Below are positions 32,535 to 46,106 of a DNA stretch of 64,000 bases, piece after piece. The stretch is from Kalaharituber pfeilii (lineage: Eukaryota > Ascomycota > Pezizomycetes > Pezizales > Pezizaceae): NCBI GenBank assembly GCA_015179045.1, contig WHUZ01000002.1, positions 1,736,001 to 1,800,000 on the forward strand. Reading direction: 5' to 3'. The notes beneath the pieces are model-generated. The model was not told the origin of the DNA. It made no database searches and saw only the letters and a program-made list of their open reading frames with translations. Positions within the stretch are counted from its first letter, which is position 1. The number at the start of each line of letters is the position of its first letter. The position numbers were made by a program, and so were the translations under genes.

Positions 32535-34287
32535 AGAGTATTATTCGTGACGTTCTGCGGGGCTTGGAGTGGTTACACCCCTATGGATATGTTCATCGAG
32601 ACGTCCCTTGGTTTCCTTAATGACATTGGGCCAATGGACATGCTCAGTTGAGCACTCGGGAAAATAAGGAAAGTTGACTTTATATTACCACATCGGGCAA
32701 GCTTTGTAGTGGGGAAACATGAGAAGAGGGTAGATATGTACTAGTATTTAGTGGGTTAGCTGATGGCACAATACGATGGGTTATTCGACTGGAGTATGCT
32801 GGGGGCGGACTAGAGTGAATGGGAAAGCTTTAGAAGCGTTTGCTGGGTGGAGATGCACTAAATGGCCATTGGTCCAAGCAAAATAGAGGACTTTTGCAGA
32901 AAATGCTTGACTCCATGTTGTTGTTAGTCCTCGTCTTAAATACACAATAATATCACAGTTCATGACATGTGGACATTACAGAATAACACTTTGGATACAG
33001 AGATCATGATGCTTCGGCCTCCAGTGGCTGTATCGGCCCCGCTGATAAGAGGATATGCATGACAACAAGTTAACTTTCTAAGCGACTCTCAACAGTCTGT
33101 GATTCTGCAATACATCCCATGACAGAGAGCTGTTATACCCTTTTCGTCGTCTTCTTGGCAGGTTACCTTCTTTTGGGCTACAGTACGGCGAGGAGCATAT
33201 GTAGTAGTTTGGTTGTATTATGCACGCTTAAGCCCCCAGAAATTGCAATTTCGTTTGTATAGTTGAAAGTATGTTGTCGCATACGGACTCTTAGTATACA
33301 ATTGTTGATGGTAACTGAATTTCCCAGCGCTAAGTGAACAATCTTGGTGCATTTCTATGGTATATTCATAGTTCTTCGACCAATTTAACGGCCGGACTGT
33401 CTATTTTCAGGCAAAAAAGTGATAGATTGGATCATAGATCTAGTGTTTATTGGCTTTTTCGTTGTTTTAACTGTAAATTCTGATTCTCTGATACTGAATT
33501 AACATGATATCATGTAAATTCAATGGGCATTGTATAGACGTAGTAAGTAATACCACTCAGATGAAAAGTGCATGAGGAGGAGTGCCAAGAGGGTGCTGCA
33601 TTATGGGTGAGCACTATTCGGATATGGTAATACTTGGTGCTGGAAGGAAATAAGCTCTCTGGTGAGGAGAAAATACAAGCTCAGGAAGAAACGAATATTC
33701 GTTTACGTAGTTGTTCGATGATGTACAAGAAAGAGTCTTCAGCTTGCCCCACCCATCCAGGTCCTTTATCCCTTTTCCAAATGGGTAATGTTTCTTCAGC
33801 TCCATACCTCTCCTCGCAATTCAAAAGCTTTGGAATACCCGCTTGCTTTATTCTCACCGTGCATGTGTATCCCGCTTTTTCATTCTTATTGCTAAAGCTC
33901 GTTTAATGGCATAGGCAGCAAGGACAGGCGACCTTTCTGACCTAATGGCATGCCTGCTTGACAACATGGAAGCAGCCATCGACTACGTGGATAACAAAGC
34001 CACTCCACAACCTGATGACAGCCCTTATCGTCTGAACGTTGTGGAGTAAGTTTTGTGTGTGCTTTAAGTGAGAATCCATTGGCATATTAGCATATTAGCT
34101 TTGAACTCTTCGCTAACTGATACCGTCTAGCATTCTACAACTGTTCTTGAGGGCACGTTAAAGAAGGCTGCAGCGTTGGCACATTCAAGTGTTTGTGAAT
34201 GGAAGCATGAAAAGGAGGGTCCTTTAATGCTATTGGTGACTGGTGTACTTGAAACCTTGTGCTCATGAACATAATGTCAGTATGACC
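32535..34287. other. Intergenic stretch of 1.75 kb
   Basis: No gene is firmly supported. A short open segment near 33918-34049 reads as a plausible helical peptide (LSDLMACLLDNMEAAIDYVD) with a stop and GT-containing end, and could be an exon or a remnant of an unidentified gene. Nothing else stands out. Confidence 0.35.
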
Positions 34288-36843
34288 TCACGTTGGGTAT
34301 TCAGAAGTGGATAGAATTGTACATAACTTCGAGATCGGGGTCTGCAGCTTCACTATACTATATGTCCTCTTCGAGCTGCTTCGAGCCATCAATGTTGACT
34401 GGCTACTATTCAACTTGTCCATCAGGTTTTCCATTAGCATGTCTTCCGCAAAATAGACAGGTTGTTCACCAGGAAGATGAATGGCCAAATGGATGACAGG
34501 AGGGAATTCTTTATGAATACCGAACTCAAACAGACGCCATATAGCCTCTGTTAGTCCAATATACCATCCCTGTAAGTATTGTTTGATCTCATCCATATCA
34601 CTCTCAGTGTCAACCTGTAATGTTGCCCTATCTGACCCTTTGTAGATATACTTGTGAATACATTTAGTAGCATGTATAGTCTCACATACTTCGACGTTGA
34701 TATGTGCTTCATACCGCCAGGATAGATAAGGACAGTATGGAACAATCCACCTATTATCGCATTCGACATTCTGGCAGTAACCCGTACCGGTACCATCATT
34801 TATAGGGATAGTAATGGTATTGCCTATCTGACGGCGTCGATATAGTGGGTAGCCATCTTCGTGAATCAACGTTTGTTCCTGAAATGGACGAGGGTATCCT
34901 TTCGAGCATTGTTTCACTGCAGCACCACTATGAGAAAAAGAAGATGAAGATGCAGACATGTATGGCGCATAAGAGTTATGGACACCACATGGACCATGGA
35001 CCATTCTGGAAGTAACAACATTTTAGAGCTCCCCACTCTGAATCCTATTCCTTTCAGGGATTTCGGCGGAAATTATATCGTTTATTCGGTCCGCAGTGAT
35101 GTAACAGTTATCTGAATGCAAGAAGAGCAACAAATGCATGTGCAGCAAACCACGTTTCTGGTATTCAACTGTCCACACACACCCCACATATCGTCCAAAG
35201 ATATGCTGGTGTTTGATCTCATGGAGCAATTGTTGTTGCTTCAGGTGAAATACTCTTGTAACCAAATCGGGGCGGTCTGTAGCAGTTTGCGTAGGTAGCA
35301 ACTCACGAGTAATCTCCCATCTTGAATTAGTCGTAAAAGAGATGAAGAGGGAGGGATGCCCAAAATGACGGACAATGGCCATGAAATCCTAGAAGAGTTG
35401 TGTCATAAATCTATCTCCACCAGTGAATCTGCCAGGTAAAATAACACGGCGACCTAAGGCAGAGGTATCCATATCCTGCCTCAGGATTGCATCAGCTAAA
35501 CCATTGTACAGCTCGGAGCGGATGTTTGGTTGATGTGTACGTAACCATGCAAGCTTATTTTGATCACAAACAGCCCATGCATCCACAACATATTGTTGAA
35601 ACAGTCGCTGAGCCTAGAACATTGTATATGGTTCATTCCGCCGTATATGTAGTCTGTAGCGATAATGCGCTCGCTGGGAGAGACGTGTGCGCTGGCGATT
35701 CCTGTGTTCATTTTGCAGCTGCAAACCCCAATGCCAACCTGCCTCACCGTGTGGGAAAAGGAGAGCATAGTGCAAGGGCATGTATGCAGCATGGTTAGGA
35801 CTGTTCCAGCTGCAGTACGGGAAGCCAAAACGATATCTCAAAATCCTTGAGCACCATATTCATCAGGAATGATAATAGCAACCTCATCACTGGTAGGTAA
35901 ATTCTCATGCCGTTTATCTGCACCTTTATTCTACAGTCAGCAACCTCATCACCGGACTGTATTATTTTTCTGCACCTTACCATTTTCCACAATCGACCGC
36001 ATCCGCGGATTCATCACCCTTGCCTCCTGATTACTCTTAGAGGCCTGATCCAACGCTCCTTTGCAGTCAAATAGATGGGATAGAAGTGATTGACATTTCT
36101 TATCTCTTCAAATAGCTGTTGCAAGAGGTGTGTATCAAGTGCTCTTGCTGCTGTCCCTGTAAATGGGCTGCGTACTCAGGATCATAGAAGAAGTATAACG
36201 TGGAAATGTGGTAGCCTGAGTAGCTAGATTCAAAGGGCACTGAACATGGTAAAGTTCACTATGGATTTGAAAACATTCGATATCATGTGGCAAGGCTTCA
36301 AGGTGGGGATCAGGTTTATATTTGATTGATGTGAATGCTAGAACAGTATTGTACCTGCAGATGTGCTTGCAAAAAGCCTTTTGCCACGCCATCAGACCCA
36401 TTAAAAAATCTATGCAAAAGAGGAGGCAGCTCTTCCAGTAGACGGATATCCCCCTCTTTACATGCGTACCGTGTGTTTTGAATTGTAGACTGAAGAGGGC
36501 ATTCCCCCTTCCAATGTAGGGCTCCACATTGTAGACACTCAATATCCATCGAACCCAAATCTAGTACCCGCCAATCCGAAGAAGCCGATATAAATGCTCA
36601 AGGGAAGGCGGCTAGTACTTGTGGTGGTTGATGGGATGATTGTGCCGTTTGGGTAATTCTGCTTCTTCGGTGTGATGCCTAAGAGGATATTAGTATAAGC
36701 TGCACCTACATCATAGAAATAGAATCTCAGGTACATACCAAACATGGCTGACAGCTCTTCCGGAAAGTGCGGCTGCCACCAAGTACAGCAAATTCTGATA
36801 TTGGTTTCACCTGCTTGCAACGAATGCAACGTGAAGTATCCAT
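34288..36843 (-). pseudogene. Degenerate Helitron Rep (HUH endonuclease) region, helicase part missing
   Basis: The minus strand encodes, in order but in broken frames, an N-terminal zinc-finger-like MDTSRCIRCKQVKPISEF (from 36843), IECLQCGALHWKGECP, a Helitron-like N-terminal domain (SELYNGLADAILRQDMD, FGHPSLFISFTTNSRW, RPDLVTRVF), the HUH motif in GLLHMHLLLFL (near 35140) and the tyrosine region CIHKYIYKG followed by GWYIGLTEAIWRLFEF and HLPGEQPVYF. An in-frame TAG lies after YTMF (near 35615), and several frame changes occur upstream. In intact Helitrons the tyrosine motif has two tyrosines; the first is Cys here. The Pif1-like helicase that normally follows is absent. The element cannot be active on its own. 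Confidence 0.85.
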
Positions 36844-37442
36844 GGTATTGAAATCGAAAGCGAATGTATAGCAGATATATGGTACTATTGCCACAATGTT
36901 AGGTACTACCGAGAATGGTAAGATACTGTATGCCAAGATAGGACGACGCTATAGGAAGGGGCGATTGCTAGCAAACACGTGATGAGGGATGCGTTTTTTG
37001 TGGCGATTAGCAGTGCCCCCGCTGCCCGACCGGTGCAGCGAGCGGTTAGGGAGTGGATCAGGATATGTGCTCTCTGAGAGAGGATCCCCACTCGCTTCGC
37101 AATCGATCCATTGTGAGGGGGAGTGTGGCGCTCGCATCTGCCGTATGTGGCTGCCGGGGTCGATACACTCTTAAGGGGGGGCTTGTGGCGCTTGACAGGG
37201 ATGTGCATAGCGAACCAATGATATTTTTTTTTCCTGATGCAGGTGCGCTATTTTCTTGGCTATTATTTGAGTATAATAGAAAAGAAAATACAATATCCAG
37301 GGCACATAAGTACAATAATGTATGTAAGTAATAGATAAAATATGTATCTGACATCAATGACTACTTAAGTGCTTAGTTCTAACGTCCTCTAGTGCCAACA
37401 TCTTCCACAAACCAGTTATGTACCTACGTTCCTCCGACAAGA
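36844..37442. other. Spacer upstream of the Helitron remnant, with a GC-rich block
   Basis: A block around 36990-37200 is clearly GC-rich against AT-rich flanks. I could not identify Helitron termini (5' TC, 3' hairpin plus CTRR) here. No gene is supported. Confidence 0.35.
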
Positions 37443-39455
<2,013 letters not shown>

Positions 39456-40408
39456 CCACGAGGAAGCGCCTTCACCCCACGCCAAAAGGCTGGAATTGAG
39501 ACAATGGGCAGAGGAGCGCAGAGGTAGACCGTTGCCTTGCGTACGCAGGTATGCAGAGTAAGCTTGTCTTGTGATGCTTGCACCGAGTGGTCCACTATGA
39601 GACTAGGGTCCACTAGGAGCGTTAGGTAAGTCCGTAAGGGACCCCAGCGGACGAGTATGATTGCTGGCCTGCCTCAGAGGATCCGTCCTATGCACCAGGT
39701 TTTGCCTCATAGTGTTAGTTCTCACTAAGTAACTTGTAGTGTTGGATGAGCTGAAATGTTTCAAAGCAGAAATTTCTGTAGTCCTTGACAGGCGCATATG
39801 CATGCAGAAGCTTGTTGGATACTTCTTATTGTCTCAGGCACGCTTTTTCCTCTGACGGAATTAACAAGTTGGATTAGGAAGTATGCTACATACAGCTTGT
39901 GAAGAGACTAGATATTTGTGTCGCAAGGTAATGTTATACAGCCGGAAGCCGGAGTATGTGTAAGTAGAAATACTTGATACACAAAGCACTTGATATGTGT
40001 GAATCTCTAGTATTGTGGATATTTGCCATGCCATGGGCAGCGATACTTGTGTGAATTGAAAGAATGGCAGGAAGCAAGAAGCCCCATAAACAACAAGTAT
40101 ACCAGTACTTACATAGGCCTAGGCGTCGATCTGTATAACCTACTTGCTTCAGGAAACAGATGCAACAAACGCAAGTACGTCACGAGAACAGCAAGTGTAG
40201 GTACCTATGCTCTAAGTAAGACCTACAAATTATTTAACGGAACATCTTGGCACTGGAGGCGTTATGAAATGGAGGCATCTCTACCGAGGTGGGGAATTCT
40301 TACATCTCCAGAGCATAACGAACTTAACAACCATCCTATACTTTCCTGCACCACCTTCCTGTGAAGTCGTCATATCAAACGTCTCTATTACGCTTCAGAC
40401 CACTAGCA
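39456..40408. other. Intergenic region between divergent Csr1-like and HIT genes
   Basis: This is a shared 5' region for the two divergent genes. It holds no supported gene; the 113-codon ORF at 40023-40364 resembles nothing known. Confidence 0.4.
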
Positions 40409-41051
40409 ATGGCGTCTTGCATCTTCTGCAAAATCGTTAAGGGCGACATACCAGCTTTCAAAGTAGGACCTCTACGTCTTTCGCCTCACTACAACGCCTG
40501 TTAATGACGCAATCTCACACAGCTCTTTGAAAGTGAAAAAGTCCTTGCTTTCCTAGACATCCAGCCCCTCAGTAGAGGACATGCCGTATGTGCCTGTTTT
40601 GTGTTCTAGAATTCGTTTATTGGCCTCTGACCCCATTGCTCGCGCTAGCTTGTAATCCCAAAATTCCACGGCGCGAAACTGCACGAAATTCCGGATGACC
40701 AGCTAGCAGAACTTCTACCAGTTGCTAAAAAGCTTGCCGTTGCAACGGGAGCTGTTGATTATAATATCCTGCAAAACAATGGCCGAGCAGCTCATCAATT
40801 TGTTGATCATGTAATGCTATACACCAAGATCTTGTGAATCTATATATGACTAACAGACATCAATTATAGGTTCATCTTCATATGGTAAGGTCGAGAAAAA
40901 TGATACAATAGATATCTAACAACCACTGACATAGAAATGGTAGATTCCGAAACCAAACTCGCAAGAGGGCTTGGGCATATCATGGCCCGCACAAGAGATT
41001 GAAACGGACAAATTGAAGACATTGTTGGAGGAGCTGAAATCAAAGATTTGA
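40409..41051 (+). CDS. HNT1: HIT-family (HINT/Hnt1-like) purine nucleotide hydrolase
   Basis: Five exons, 40409-40462, 40523-40585, 40649-40810, 40870-40884 and 40944-41051, give 133 residues with all phases zero. The protein starts CIFCKIVKGDIPAFK with the CxxC pair of HINT proteins, then FLDIQPLSRGHALVIPK, NNGRAAHQFVDH, and ends IPKPNSQEGLGISWPAQE. The catalytic histidine triad HVHLHM is present, and the last four codons of that motif (plus V) form a 15-nt exon on their own (VHLHM). Hnt1-type enzymes hydrolyse adenosine phosphoramidates. Length and motif order are normal for the family. The gene is not in the ORF-sized range of any single exon, but each splice site matches consensus. Confidence 0.92.
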
Positions 41052-44000
41052 AGCAGCATGATTGATTCTCATAAAATGCATGAGCCGAGATCAGAAGTGC
41101 GATATTGGTGTGGCATATGCAGTAGGTCTTCGAATGGAAATGAATTTTCTTCTCTTGACCATGTCTCGAATTCAGAATTTTTCTATTTACCTAGCTAGTT
41201 GTCTTCGGACCAAATGCTGAATAGCTTTCATCACTGTTGTGCGTCGCTCGTGAAACAGCTTCACGATTTCGTATCTAGATACCGTACTAGTATGTACATA
41301 GAACTTCCTACTAGGTTAGGGTGATGTTCTTGTACCCAGCCTAAAGAGTGAGATAGCCAAGCACAGCAATCTCAGTGTGGGATCGAGATATGAATATCCT
41401 CTATATGGTATAGTTGTTAAAACTATGCTACTTCAGCAGAAGTGTACTCTAACTAACTACTTTCATAGTTTTTTGTTTATTGTTTATTCAACTGAGTATT
41501 TTGAGAGAGGAGGGGGAGTACCCGTCTTTCAAATTATGTTTTCGAACGCTCCACCAAACAATAAAACAGGGATACGGAGCCCGGTTTTATCCCAAAGCAG
41601 GGGTTTGAATTTCATAAACCCTTAGAGGAAGGCACCAAATATCCCCGTACCAACTACCGCAAGAAATCTACCTGCTATTAACCATGCACATGTATTTCGC
41701 AGCTGCACGGGCACCAGTTGCAACCTGCAGCCTGTAGTACTCTCTTTCAAGTACTTTCTAACTCTCAGTGGCTTATCTACAAGAATTGGCAGAGGAGATA
41801 ATTCAGAGTTGCTTAAGCAGGTTCAGCATGCAGAGTCCCTTTCTCCTAGTCTTTCTGAGCTTGGTATACCTATTTGAGAGGTGGTAGATGCTGAAGGGGT
41901 TGCTCTTAGATGTCCTGAAGGCATAACAATTGTGTGAATAAAGGTTATGGGGAAAATGGTGTTGCTGGTGTTTATGAAAGCTGATGAAGATGAAAATTTG
42001 TAGGGCAGTTTTCATGATCAGTATTCATTCTACATAAAGTTTGAAGGTAGTCTGACTATTAAATTGTTGTGGGAACTGCTCAAAGATGTGCAGTTTTCCC
42101 CGTAATTACGCGGATTTTCCGCTTGTCACAACAACTGTGTGGCGCAGCATTACGGTACAACCGGAACCATGAAGTATCAGGTCGTACCTATCATAGAAAA
42201 AATCCTGTTTGTCTATCTAGTTGTGGTGCTAAAGATACATCACATTTCAAAAAGTCACAGTTTTTGTATGGAATACCTAGTCATCAATAACTTTTTGTAG
42301 ATATTACACTGCAATCAGTGTGCTATAAGTATATCCTGTGCTATAGCATAAACCATACTGCTTACACTATCACTAATTCAAGTTGTAGGTTAATTGGGTC
42401 ACTTCTCGTGAAGATATCTCAATTTTTGTTCTTATAGACATTGTCGCCGCTTGGTGCTCAGATCGCTTTCACCAAGACTTTTGACCAGTGACTGTACAAT
42501 GCTATTTGAGGATCTTCTCGAGTTCTGTTGCTACTATATACTGGATTTGGTAAATTTAGTACTGTACTTGTAAAAGCTTTATTACTTCGGCTTGTGTAAA
42601 TCTATTTTATTAATGATATAGCTATAGTATTTAAAGTGCTACTACATACTGGAAGTATGCGCTCCATGCTTCATCTGTTAAAGTACTTAAATCTAGTTCA
42701 CTTTCCTCATGGAGTTGACCTCTCCATCTTTGCTCCATGCTGATAATTTCAATTTGTGTTCCTGCTAACAGGTGCCGCAGTCGCAGTTTCTGGATGCGCT
42801 GATATTGGAATCTCAGTATAAGTTGTGAAGGCATCGTCACTTGATAGTCTTTGGTAGTCCACAAAGTTACTTTGTCTACGTGGTTGAAGAATGCAACACT
42901 CCTCTTTTTTCTGACCCCTGTCAGTTTCAGTTTAAAATTTTGCGGAAGGTCTAGACCGCACCCTGGTCAAGTGGCGTTTTCGGCCGTCTAGACGGCGTTG
43001 CGGAAGGTCTCTAATAAATCTGTTTGCATTGGCGGTGAATGTTCGCCAGTGCAGTTCTTATAATTTTGATGCAGAAATTTATGTGTTGGCCCGGTTCGGC
43101 GTAACAGAACTAATGTCTTGCCTTTTACCAGACATTACCATGCGGACGACCAAAAAGGGCCACTATCTAATCTTTGGAGCAAAATAGAAACAGCCACGGT
43201 TCGATTCGGGTTGCTTTCTTTTGCATTTTTTTCTACTTTTTCCTGTCAACAAATAACCACTCAAGTGCCTTACTCCTGTCTCCTACCTACTATTTATTTT
43301 CCACTAATGGAAAATGGAAATGGAAACATCTGTAGCTACTTGATATCTCATGCATGTGAAGACTGGAATCCAGCTTCATACTCTGTCGTTAAAATACGAT
43401 ATGATTGAAGATTTGGCATTTTACTGTCGCAGCTCTGCTTGCGAGTTTCCGAAATGCCCTTGCTTTTTCATTTCTCCTCTAATCCATGTGGTCAGGCGAC
43501 TGCTGAGACTAATCGATTAGCGCAACTTTGTGCACCGCTAAGAGGTAAGTAGTCCCTTTTGGACAAGAGGGTCCAAACTAGGGGCAGCCAGAGACATCTC
43601 TTCCGCGCATTTGGTAGGCAATGGGGAATAAAAGAAATGATAATTTGCAAATATTGATAGTTTAAAGAGCCGCCGGAATTCGGATATATCCTGACTCCGA
43701 CTTGACTCCCGTTTTCATCTGGCCTCAGGTTCAGCAGAGCTCTGGGAACACCTGGTATGTCCTCTACATATAAAGCTGACTTAAGTCAAGACTTATAGGA
43801 GCCCCAGACTCCAAAGTCGACTCATACTTTGATCACAATCATCAGGCATAGTGATGCATGCAAAGGGCAACATGCCTGCAACTCTGTGACAGCTGCGTGC
43901 GGAGACTATCTCGGATGGATTGCATCTGAATATGGGATGTGAAGAGCAAATGCTATCAAATACCTCTATGTAGGTTTGTGCATTAGTTATCTATGATAGC

Positions 44001-46106
44001 ATGTTCACCGACATGAGCTGCAGGCGAAAAAACGTGACGATCGTTACAGGGTTTTTTCGAGCTCGCATAATCATGTCTCAACGGTATGGCATGGAGCTGG
44101 GATGTGATGCTTGAGCAAGGGCGAACTGGGGCACAGCTTCAGCCCAGTAGTATTACTTTAGCCAAGCCAGAAGCTAGCCTTTTAAGCTAGAAAGCAGTAT
44201 CCAACAGCCATTCAGAGATCCGAACTGCAGCAAAATTTTTCAGAGTCCATGATTTGTCACGGAAACTTTTAGAAGCTTTCTGACATTCCATTTTCGTAGA
44301 AACCAACTAAGTAGGGGTGCACGCGAACGATAGTCTGGTTGCGTGAACGACTAGTTACTGTAGGGACTTAGGGACTCTAAGGACAGATTACAAATTCATC
44401 CATTGGTTTCGAATGCACTCTGAGTCTTCGATCGCTGGATGTAAGAGCATCTAAGACCTCTGATACTACGGTTAGTTCTCCAATGCAGGATCGTCATCCC
44501 GTTGTCTGTAGCACATCTCTAGTATACTGAATGCTTTTTCCGGGACTGCTAGCCGATAATCGTGCAGAGAGCTTCGTTTGGAATCTCTTGGTGTATACGT
44601 AAAATGAACTGTTTACCTGGTTACGAGACTAACTAAGTATTTATATTTAAGTTCAGCGAGCAGAGAATTTGTTTACCCTGCTGTCCTCATTTCTGAATAG
44701 AATGGAAATTTTAGAGGCATGTCGATCACGCTAACACATATTTTAGCACATTTCAGATATCAGTTGGTAAGGAGATCGAAGGGATCTTTCTGAGTAATGG
44801 CTTTATTCAAGTAGCCCTAGGAAGGATTCGGTTGGAGACTGGAAAGATTCTACATAAGCAATTTTCCTTAAAGCTAGAACTTTACAAGGTGCCAGAATGA
44901 CATGGAGATGCTGTGTAGTTGACAATATGCATATCATGAGGTATGAATATGAGGAGATAGTACTTAGCCGTTATGGATCACGAGATACTTGCATCACATC
45001 TTCCTCTAATCAGCCACCAATAAGGTGACAGGGTCCGAATTATTACCACAAAAACAAAATAGGCACAAATATGGTCAAGGGGCATCAGCGAATACTAATT
45101 GGTTATGTCGGGAGAGTTAGCGAGACCCATAGAGCGTGCAGGCGTTACCGTACTGCTTTTAGTAGAAATTTCACATCAAAAACATGTCTACATGGATCTA
45201 CGGTACTTTGGTGGCGCTTTGGGAACTGTGATGCCTGTGGCATGGCCTAGAGTGGTTGAAAGTGGAGGCTCTGTGAAGAGAGATATTGGGATTACTTACT
45301 CTACCTAATATACCCAACGTATGGTGCCTTGTCCAGATATACATGTACTTCTATGCAGCCAATGTGCTCGAATGCCACGCATACTGGTATTCTATGACTC
45401 GACTCGCCAGGGTCCGTAACTATGATGACTGGTATGGAGCACCAAGCACTCAATCCTTAGTGAGTGCGCCAGCAATAAGCCAGCCGCGCAACGCCAGGAG
45501 CTATGATATAATTCAGAGACCGCTCTTTGCGTGCAGTTCTCAGTGTTGTTGTATCGACTTCTGGGCAGAGAGCAGCGTGCTTTCGAACAACGTTGTTTGG
45601 GGGCGGGGGGGGCGCGTGGGGTGCTAACGGTATGCGGAAGGGCATCCCCAAAGAGGACTAGCGGCATGCCGATTGGGGAGTATGCCCAGCAGGCCCAGTA
45701 AGCCCAGAGATAATCCGGCGCTGCAGGGTGATGCGAGGGCTGCTGGCGGCGGGTTGCGCTGGGGGGCGCAGGTTCGCGCATGCGTGCCGCTACACCCACC
45801 GCCAACTGCTCCCGAGGCGGCGCTGCGCTGCCCCGGCCCCGGCCCCCTCCCCCAAACTCTCCGTCCCCCGCCGCTCCCATTCACCTCCTTCAGCCCAGCG
45901 CCTGGCGCAAGATGAACTGAGGTCCCCCTCCAGTGTCATACCATCCCTCCCCCCCCAATCTCCTGATGACGCTGTGCATGTAGCACAGCTTGGCACGGAG
46001 AGAATATAGGCCGCCCTCCGAGTAGTGATATATCAGCAGCAAAGTCCTCCCCGGCCTTGCTGTCACTGCCGCGAGGGAGTGTTTCTGAAGCCTTTGCTGT
46101 CTGAAA
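41052..46106. other. Gene-poor stretch of 5 kb
   Basis: I find no supported gene. A 35-bp near-palindrome lies at 44024-44059 (arms CGAAAAAAC and GTTTTTTCG around GTGACGATCGTTAC). A GGTCTAGACC-like inverted motif is near 42947-43010. The last 500 bases (about 45590-46000) are GC-rich and overlap the upstream region of the Ytp1-like gene; several overlapping ORFs there are composition artefacts. Most of the stretch is AT-rich with stop codons in all frames. Confidence 0.45.
44024..44059. repeat. 35-bp near-perfect palindrome
   Basis: CGAAAAAAC on the left is matched by GTTTTTTCG on the right, and the centre GTGACGATCGTTAC is itself almost self-complementary. It could form a stem of about 16 bp. 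Its role is unknown; it is not next to a recognised gene. Confidence 0.6.

Noticed and set aside
45392..46009. Several overlapping ORFs before the Ytp1-like gene
   Set aside because: They lie on both strands in a GC-rich block with no shared motif; composition explains them.
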